A stretch of DNA of 12,472 bases from Acidobacteriota bacterium. GTDB taxonomy: Bacteria; Acidobacteriota; Terriglobia; Terriglobales; Acidobacteriaceae. The stretch is taken from the NCBI GenBank assembly GCA_021841795.1, contig JAKCDN010000039.1, forward strand, positions 1-12,472, written 5' to 3'. A program made the position numbers and the translations under genes. Numbering within the stretch: position 1 is the first letter of the stretch; the number at the start of each line of letters is the position of its first letter. The notes below the pieces were generated by a model. That model saw only the letters and a program-made list of their open reading frames with translations. It searched no databases and was not told where the DNA came from. Below are positions 8,689 through 12,472 of this stretch, piece by piece.

Positions 8689-8700
8689 TTGTTGCAACAA
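8689..8700. promoter_or_regulatory. Perfect palindrome, candidate MarR-family operator
   Basis: TTGTTGCAACAA is a 12-bp perfect inverted repeat in the 274-bp gap between the divergent MFS and yceI genes. MarR proteins usually bind palindromes of about this size, often with TTG/CAA half-site edges, and a MarR gene follows yceI on the same strand. A candidate -10 box TAATAT lies 20 bp downstream at 8721-8726, so the palindrome would overlap the corresponding -35 position and could block that promoter. A second, imperfect-looking dyad, GCCGGA/TCCGGC (8659-8664 and 8677-8682), lies just upstream. The operator assignment is inference; a few 12-bp palindromes are expected by chance in this much sequence. 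Confidence 0.45.
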
Positions 8701-8853
8701 CTATCACTCTTCCGGCATCCTAATATAAGTGGCAGGCTCCCCTTGGGCGCCTGTCCCGCGCCGGACGCATCCCGGAACGGAACCCATCGGTTCCATCGCT
8801 CCGCCTGCTCCTGGCTCGCTATGTCCCTGCATCTACAAGGAGCTTCTGTTTCG

Positions 8854-9429
8854 ATGAAAAAACTGACTGTTCTTACTGGAATTCTGGCCCTCGCGGCGCC
8901 TCTGGCCCTGGCGCAAACCACCACCTGGGTCTCCGATCCCAATCACAGCGAAGTCGACTTCAGCATCACCCACATGAGCGTCTCCAAGGTGCATGGCCGC
9001 TTCGGGGATGTGAAGGCCACCATCGTCTACGACCAGGCCGATCCCACCCGTTCCACCGTGACGGCCACCATCGGCGTCAACACCGTCGATACCGGCGTCG
9101 AGGCCCGCAACAACCACCTCAAAACCCCGGATTTCTTCAACGTTGCCGTGATGCCCACCGCCACCTTCACCAGCACCGGCGTCACCCGGAACGGCACCCA
9201 CCTCACCGTCAACGGCAATCTCACCCTGCACGGCGTGACCAAGCCGGTCGTCCTCGACGTGGTGGGCCCCAACGGCTCCATCACCGACCCCAACGGACAC
9301 GTCCATACCGGCTTCTCCGCTACCACAACGATCGACCGCACCGCCTTCGGCATCGGTCCCAAGTTCCCTGCCGCCATGCTCGGCGACGATGTCGCTCTCG
9401 ACATCGAGCTTGAAGTTGTGAAACAGTAA
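8854..9429 (+). CDS. YceI-family secreted lipid/isoprenoid-binding protein
   Basis: A 191-residue exported protein of the YceI family, which forms a lipocalin-like beta-barrel that binds polyisoprenoid-type lipids in the periplasm. Residues 1-20 are a signal peptide (MKKL, then a hydrophobic core, cleavage after ALA). The mature part shows the family's marks in order: DPNHSEVDFSITHMSVSKVHGRF (28-50), the NNHLKTPDFFNVAVMPTATFTS block (86-107), VNGNLTLHGVTKPV (119-132) and TTTIDRTAFGIGPK (157-170). Length is normal for the family. The ATG is supported by AAGGAG at 8837-8842 and by the signal peptide starting there; longer in-frame starts upstream would bury the signal peptide. It is followed by a MarR gene 108 bp downstream on the same strand. 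Its physiological ligand and role, often linked to stress or envelope conditions, are not shown by the sequence. Confidence 0.93.
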   Translation: MKKLTVLTGILALAAPLALAQTTTWVSDPNHSEVDFSITHMSVSKVHGRFGDVKATIVYDQADPTRSTVTATIGVNTVDTGVEARNNHLKTPDFFNVAVMPTATFTSTGVTRNGTHLTVNGNLTLHGVTKPVVLDVVGPNGSITDPNGHVHTGFSATTTIDRTAFGIGPKFPAAMLGDDVALDIELEVVKQ

Positions 9430-9443
9430 CCCGCAACCGCCAC

Positions 9444-9489
9444 CCTGCCCATCGCCTTCGGCGCCCGTTGCCGAACAGGCATGGGCAGG
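9444..9489 (+). other. Hairpin between yceI and marR
   Basis: CCTGCCCAT at 9444-9452 is the exact reverse complement of ATGGGCAGG at 9481-9489. The stem continues inward with GCCT (9454-9457) against AGGC (9477-9480) after a one-base bulge, giving about 13 pairs. The loop itself contains CGGC and GCCG, which could form a small inner stem. There is no T tract after it, so it is not a classical intrinsic terminator. It may be an mRNA-stabilising or attenuating structure that separates expression of yceI from that of marR. Confidence 0.45.
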
Positions 9490-9537
9490 CGCCGGCAGAT
9501 CCGGCTCCGGCAACGCCGGCCCTGGGAGCGATCGAAG

Positions 9538-10023
9538 ATGACCAGCCTGAAGCTCGAAATCCAGCAGTCCCCGCCCTTCTCCAGCGCGGAAGAGGAGACG
9601 CTTCTCAACCTGCTGCGCACCTCCGACTGCCTCAATCGCGCCCTGCAGCTGAAGATCCGCCCCTTTGGCCTCACCGGCACCCAGTACAACGTCCTGCGTA
9701 TCCTGCGCGGGGCCCATCCCCAGGGCCTGCCCTGCTCCGCCATCGGCGACCGCATGATCGCGGCCGAGCCCGACATCACGCGCCTTCTGGCCCGCCTCAA
9801 ACGCCTCAAACTCATCCGCCAGCACCGCGACCGCCGCGACCGCCGCGTGGTTCTCACCGAGATCACCGAATCCGGCCTGGAACTGCTCGAGGCCATGGAC
9901 CCCGCCGTGCGCAGCGCCCCCAGGGAGCTGCTTGGCCACATCCAGGGCAGCGACCTGGCCGAGCTCATTCGCCTTCTCGAGCTCGCGCGCCATCCCTGCG
10001 CGGACAAGCCGCAGCCACGCTGA
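9538..10023 (+). CDS. MarR-family winged-helix transcriptional regulator
   Basis: A 161-residue dimeric repressor type. Residues about 20-58 form the first helices (NLLRTSDCLNRALQ, then LTGTQYNVLRIL). The recognition helix region is CSAIGDRMIAAEPDITRLLARLKRLKLI (66-93), and the beta-wing is HRDRRDRRVVLTEIT (96-110), with the DxRD-R-V pattern typical of MarR proteins. C-terminal helices (about 111-150) would complete the dimer interface. I chose the ATG at 9538, which has GGAG at 9525-9528 at good spacing; an in-frame ATG at 9481 lies inside the 3' arm of the upstream hairpin and adds an Arg-rich non-conserved tail. It most likely controls yceI and itself, and perhaps the divergent MFS gene, through the palindrome at 8689-8700. 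The ligand is unknown. Confidence 0.9.
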   Translation: MTSLKLEIQQSPPFSSAEEETLLNLLRTSDCLNRALQLKIRPFGLTGTQYNVLRILRGAHPQGLPCSAIGDRMIAAEPDITRLLARLKRLKLIRQHRDRRDRRVVLTEITESGLELLEAMDPAVRSAPRELLGHIQGSDLAELIRLLELARHPCADKPQPR

Positions 10024-10250
10024 AATTGAGGTTTTTGCCATCGCGCGGAATGAAACAGGAGTCACACCCGCTTCGGCGGCGCGGAAGTGGACCGCAGCCC
10101 GCGTCCCAAGCCGGACCGGCTGGCATCCGTGAGGCTCTCGCCCTCATTGCCACCGTCATTCGAGACCGGCGGGGCGCCAGACGCTATGCCGCTGAGGGCT
10201 GGTCAGCGCGTGACCGCGCCAATTGGGTTGGGAACTGCGGGGACAGGAGG

Positions 10251-11030
10251 CTAGCTGTTGACAACCTTCTGCGCCACGGACTCCTCATCGGAGTCGGAAT
10301 GGATGATCTTGTTGTGCAGGCAATAAAGCGCCAGCTCCAGCCGGTCCGAGACGCCCAGCTTGTCATAGATCTTGCGCAGATAGTTCTTGATCACCTGCTC
10401 CGTCGTCCCCAGTTGGAAGGCAATCTCCTTGTTGCGTTTGCCCTGGGTGATGCAGCTGATAATCGACATCTCTTTCGGCGAAAGCCGCGGCTGGCTGCGC
10501 GGGCTCACCAGAGCCGCCGCCTGCGCCCGGTAGGCGTCGATCACCCAGTTCACTGACTGATTATCGATCCAGGTCTCGCCCGCGGCGATCCTGCGCACGC
10601 AGCGCACCAGCAGGTCCGGCGAGATCGAGCGCGACACAATTCCGCGCACCCCGCGCCGGTACAGCTCCACCGTGTGGTTCTCATCGGCGGCCGCCGCCTG
10701 CACAATCAGCTTCACGTCCGGAGCCAGACGCAGCAGCTCCGGAATCGCGTTCGCCGTGCCGGCCAGCATGCTGCCTTCCAGCAGAACAATATCCGTAGGG
10801 AAGCGCTCGATGGCCGCGCGCAGGTTCTCGAGCGAATCGGCCTGAGCCACCACGCGAAGATCGTCTTCCAGGGCAAAGACCTTGCGTATTCCCACTCGAT
10901 AGATCGCCTGCGAGTCCGCAAGGATGATACGAATAGTCCCGGGTTTTACAGGCGTATCTACGCTCTCGCCCTCAATTTGATCGTCCAGATTTTCCATAGA
11001 TCGGCCACGGCCATTCCAATCGGTTCTCAC
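10251..11030 (-). CDS. LuxR/NarL-type regulator with a degenerate receiver domain
   Basis: A 259-residue DNA-binding regulator. Residues about 32-150 have the receiver fold (TIRIILADSQAIYRVGIRKVF...), but the usual phospho-acceptor aspartate in the VLLD position is Glu85 (codon GAA at 10776-10778, in IVLLEGSM). The acidic pair of the first strand is reduced to one Asp (Asp39 in LADS), and the conserved Lys is Arg134 (IVSRSIS). Residues 183-236 are a canonical LuxR helix-turn-helix (LSPKEMSII...QGKRNKEIAFQLG...VIKNYLRKIYDKLGVSDRLEL). The GTG start overlaps the stop of the PilZ gene as GTGA, with GGAG very close upstream, which points to translational coupling. An in-frame ATG at 10997 is an alternative start and would remove 11 non-conserved residues. 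Output would be transcriptional; control by phosphorylation is unlikely from the sequence. Confidence 0.9.
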   Translation of the reverse strand: MRTDWNGRGRSMENLDDQIEGESVDTPVKPGTIRIILADSQAIYRVGIRKVFALEDDLRVVAQADSLENLRAAIERFPTDIVLLEGSMLAGTANAIPELLRLAPDVKLIVQAAAADENHTVELYRRGVRGIVSRSISPDLLVRCVRRIAAGETWIDNQSVNWVIDAYRAQAAALVSPRSQPRLSPKEMSIISCITQGKRNKEIAFQLGTTEQVIKNYLRKIYDKLGVSDRLELALYCLHNKIIHSDSDEESVAQKVVNS

Positions 11031-11389
11031 TGCTCCGCAAAACGATATTCATCGATTGTGGCGGCGGCGAGATGCTCGTTGTGGCTTGAGGAGCAGCGTA
11101 CCACACGCCCCTTGCAGTGAACCAGAACGTCCTGCGGCGTTCCCAGTATCGCATGAGGCATCCGCATCGAAAAGCGCAAATCCTGCCCCACGGTCATCGC
11201 ATGATCCAGTGTGAACAGCACACCGCTGGCCGAGATATTACGCGTGAGTGCCGTAAAATCCCCGCTCCCCGTCGATACTACAACCGGCAGCGTCAGCGGA
11301 AACCGTACCGCGCACCGCACCTCTTGCCTGCCGCTTGAAGTCGTCTGAGCGCCGAAAGGAAGCCGCACATCAGCCTTGTGTAATGTCAT
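11027..11389 (-). CDS. PilZ domain protein (candidate c-di-GMP receptor)
   Basis: A 120-residue, nearly single-domain PilZ protein. It carries the two c-di-GMP-binding signatures: RCAVR (25-29, the RxxxR motif, in REVRCAVRFPL-like context) and NISASG (51-56, the D/NxSxxG motif), followed by the beta-barrel strands GVLFTL, DLRFSMRMP and CKGRVVRC. PilZ proteins bind c-di-GMP and pass the signal to motility, exopolysaccharide or gene-expression machinery through a partner. The first 20 residues are not conserved and have no signal peptide, so it is cytoplasmic. The stop overlaps the start of the LuxR-type regulator by GTGA, so the two products are probably made together and may interact. The start is ATG, with a weak GAG-type ribosome binding site. 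Confidence 0.88.
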   Translation of the reverse strand: MTLHKADVRLPFGAQTTSSGRQEVRCAVRFPLTLPVVVSTGSGDFTALTRNISASGVLFTLDHAMTVGQDLRFSMRMPHAILGTPQDVLVHCKGRVVRCSSSHNEHLAAATIDEYRFAEQ

Positions 11390-11422
11390 ATCTCGCGTCT
11401 CACCGTAAAAAGCCCCGATGAC

Positions 11423-11450
11423 AATGTAGCGATTTTTACCGCTTTGTCAC
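11423..11450 (-). promoter_or_regulatory. Candidate sigma-70 promoter of the PilZ-LuxR operon
   Basis: On the minus strand GTGACA (-35, 11450-11445) and TACATT (-10, 11428-11423) are separated by 16 bp. Transcription would begin near 11416, leaving a leader of about 27 bases before the PilZ start at 11389. The -35 box matches the consensus at five of six positions and the -10 box at four. The spacer contains one copy of the 12-nt repeat described at 11430-11441. Confidence 0.4.
11430..11441. repeat. 12-nt direct repeat, copy 1 (CGATTTTTACCG)
   Basis: CGATTTTTACCG occurs here and, identically and in the same orientation, at 11949-11960. This copy sits between the -35 and -10 boxes of the candidate PilZ-operon promoter and is embedded in an AGCG...CGCT dyad (11428-11431 and 11440-11443). 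A protein bound here would be placed to affect that promoter. Confidence 0.5.
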
Positions 11451-11673
11451 AGGGCACTAAAGTTTCCGGGCTGGTAACCGACTTCCGATGCCACCATCCG
11501 ACAGATTCACTGCGTCGTCTGGCTACGAATATCTTATTACTGTCAATCTCCCGCTGCTCCGGCGGGCTGTGGAAACCAGGGCAATCTTATGAACGATCTG
11601 CGCCTCGGCAGTTATTGACGGAGTATAGTCACCGCCCGGGTTTTAAGGGCAATGTCACTTCTTAATCTTGGAT

Positions 11674-11690
11674 TTGGCACGTCAGTTGAT
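11674..11690 (+). promoter_or_regulatory. Sigma-54-like -24/-12 element
   Basis: TTGGCACG, then four bases, then TTGAT, matches the RpoN consensus (YTGGCACG-N4-TTGCW) except for A in place of C in the -12 GC. The GG and the -12 dinucleotide have the required 10 bp between them. It points into the geneless part of the region with no convincing coding sequence for more than 700 bp, so it would drive a non-coding RNA, an unrecognised small gene or a long leader, or may be a chance match. Confidence 0.3.
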
Positions 11691-11948
11691 TTGGATCGAA
11701 CATTTTTCGATATTGAATCCCTATTAAGCCCGCAAAAATGCGCTTTCCGATGAATCAGCCACTCCCCAGCGAACCTGCCACAACATTCATGCGATTGCCC
11801 AGCTGAGGAAACTCGGTCCCATCCTCACGCATCCTGCCCTCGGCAACATAAAGAAATGGCAGCGTCGCGCGAAAAAATCCGCGCAGACAAGGCGGAGGCC
11901 CAAGGCTTCGGTGGCTCCAGAGTCGAGGCCGCCAACACAGTTATGGCC

Positions 11949-11960
11949 CGATTTTTACCG
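11949..11960. repeat. 12-nt direct repeat, copy 2 (CGATTTTTACCG)
   Basis: Exact second copy of the sequence at 11430-11441. It lies inside a larger inverted repeat: ATGGCCC at 11943-11949 pairs with GGGCCAT at 11976-11982, and the loop contains a small CCC-GAA-GGG dyad. No promoter is evident next to it. Confidence 0.45.
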
Positions 11961-12011
11961 AAACCCGAAGGGACAGGGCCATTGCCCCTCATCTTCGCGT
12001 CACCCGTCGCG

Positions 12012-12030
12012 CGCAGACGCCCGGTCTGCG
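12012..12030. other. Short perfect hairpin in intergenic region
   Basis: CGCAGAC (12012-12018) and GTCTGCG (12024-12030) form a seven-pair GC-rich stem with a five-base loop. No T tract follows on either strand immediately, although a run of eight A residues begins near 12060, so it is not a clear terminator. Confidence 0.3.
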
Positions 12031-12330
12031 TCGCTTCGCGCTTCCTGCTTCTTGATCTGAAAAAAAATAGTGCCAGGCGCCTGCCTGCCCTCTAGCTGAC
12101 CATCTCTATCGGTCGATACACCCTGGACTCACAACCGGCCCCGCCGCGGCAGGCGCTTCAGATTGAATCTCCGCTCCCAGCCGCCCGCTCCTGACGCCGA
12201 TTCCGGCGACATCCGCGCTGCGCATATCCGTTACAGCCGTTCCTAACTACCTCACAGAGTGCGAATTGAGGCGAGTCACCGTCTTTAAATTACTAAAGTT
12301 TGCACTTTTTGGTTACTTTCGTAGGAAATC

Positions 12331-12358
12331 TTGAAATTTACAACTTTCATGGTAGATT
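12331..12358 (+). promoter_or_regulatory. Candidate sigma-70 promoter for the gene at the right edge
   Basis: TTGAAA (12331-12336) and TAGATT (12353-12358) are 16 bp apart in an A+T-rich stretch, which would give a transcript starting near 12365 and a 5' leader of about 65 bases before the ATG at 12430. The -10 box lies inside a dyad, GGTAGA-TTC-TCTACC (12351-12365), that could be a repressor site or, if transcription starts further upstream, a leader hairpin. Confidence 0.45.
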
Positions 12359-12382
12359 CTCTACCCCTTTTGGGTTACTCTG

Positions 12383-12394
12383 ACTTTGCAAAGT
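12383..12394. promoter_or_regulatory. Perfect palindrome in the leader of the right-edge gene
   Basis: ACTTTGCAAAGT is a 12-bp perfect inverted repeat between the candidate promoter and the start codon at 12430. It is followed by a GCGG...CCGC dyad, so the leader could fold or bind a protein. The function is not known. Confidence 0.35.
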
Positions 12395-12429
12395 AGCGGG
12401 TACGCCGCATAGGCCAAAGGAGTTTCTGA

Positions 12430-12472
12430 ATGCGTTCCGTAATGTCCATCTTTACAAAATTTGCTGCCGTCT
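12430..12472 (+). CDS. N-terminal fragment of an unidentified protein (cut by window edge)
   Basis: The ATG at 12430 has a strong ribosome binding site, AAAGGAG at 12416-12422, seven bases upstream. Fourteen codons are visible (MRSVMSIFTKFAAV) before the window ends. The short basic and hydrophobic start would suit a signal peptide or a membrane protein, but this is too little to name a family. The long A+T-rich upstream region with its own promoter and dyads suggests a separately regulated gene. Confidence 0.65.
   Translation, partial: MRSVMSIFTKFAAV

Larger units (their letters stand above)
11390..12429. other. About 1 kb intergenic region, A+T-richer, regulatory elements only
   Basis: No open frame here shows a domain, a ribosome binding site or the codon bias of the neighbouring genes. 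The longest plus-strand frames (11444-11665, TTG start, and 11856-12095) look like chance ORFs. Composition falls well below that of the flanking coding DNA around 11640-11760 and again from 12280 to 12400. It holds a PilZ-operon promoter, a sigma-54-like element, repeats, hairpins and the promoter of the gene at the right edge, each listed separately. It could also hide a small RNA or a decayed gene. Confidence 0.5.

Noticed and set aside
7221..8723. Long frames on both strands overlapping the MFS gene
   Set aside because: The 443-codon minus frame alone contains hydrophobic helices and MFS motifs; the others are Arg/Gln- or Gly/Ala-rich shadows.
8833..10065. A 410-codon minus-strand frame across yceI and marR
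   Set aside because: The translation is Gly/Ala/Asp/Val-rich with no recognisable domain, while both plus-strand genes have clear family motifs and ribosome binding sites.
11444..12095. Small open frames at 11444-11665 and 11856-12095
   Set aside because: They have no ribosome binding site, no coding bias and low-complexity translations.
12300..12422. Resemblance of GCAAAGTAGCGGG in the right-edge leader to part of the class I c-di-GMP riboswitch
   Set aside because: The other half of the aptamer (the GGCAAACC-type segment and GAAA tetraloop arm) is not recognisable, so I do not call it. A covariance search with Rfam RF01051 would decide.

Overview
The window looks like chromosomal DNA from a high-GC Gram-negative bacterium. 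The mix of a secreted clan GH-A-like hydrolase, WbbL-type glycosyltransferases, a yceI-marR pair, a PilZ/LuxR pair and short Shine-Dalgarno-led GTG/ATG starts would fit an acidobacterium (class Terriglobia). That placement is inference from gene content and composition; no RNA gene or marker protein here fixes it. I found no tRNA, rRNA, CRISPR array or insertion sequence.

Bases 1-417 hold no convincing gene. Bases 418-8579 form a cell-surface carbohydrate region. It contains a secreted 793-aa glycoside hydrolase (minus); a divergent family 2 glycosyltransferase (plus, 2936-4006); then, convergent to it with 12 bp between, a minus-strand group made of an MFS transporter (8579-7311), a second family 2 glycosyltransferase (7240-6227) and a 732-aa two-domain protein (6217-4019) that joins a Gfo/Idh/MocA oxidoreductase to an extended-SDR NAD-dependent epimerase/dehydratase. 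The glycosyltransferase and fusion genes are 9 bp apart and almost certainly co-transcribed. Together they suggest nucleotide-sugar modification, glycan assembly and trimming of an exported polysaccharide; the product is unknown.

Bases 8580-10023 hold a secreted YceI-family lipid-binding protein followed by a MarR-family repressor on the same strand. A perfect palindrome, TTGTTGCAACAA, lies between the divergent MFS and yceI genes and is a good candidate operator for that MarR protein.

Bases 10251-11389 (minus) hold a PilZ domain protein whose stop codon overlaps the GTG start of a LuxR/NarL-type regulator. The PilZ protein keeps its c-di-GMP-binding motifs, whereas the regulator's receiver domain has lost the phospho-acceptor aspartate (Glu85 instead) and other active-site residues. 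A c-di-GMP input to a phosphorylation-independent regulator is the most interesting hypothesis in the window.

Bases 11390-12429 are about 1 kb without a credible gene and visibly richer in A+T than the rest. They carry several regulatory-looking elements: a promoter for the PilZ operon, a sigma-54-like -24/-12 element, a 12-nt exact direct repeat, and a promoter with a dyad over its -10 box leading to a gene whose first 14 codons are at the right edge (12430 onward).
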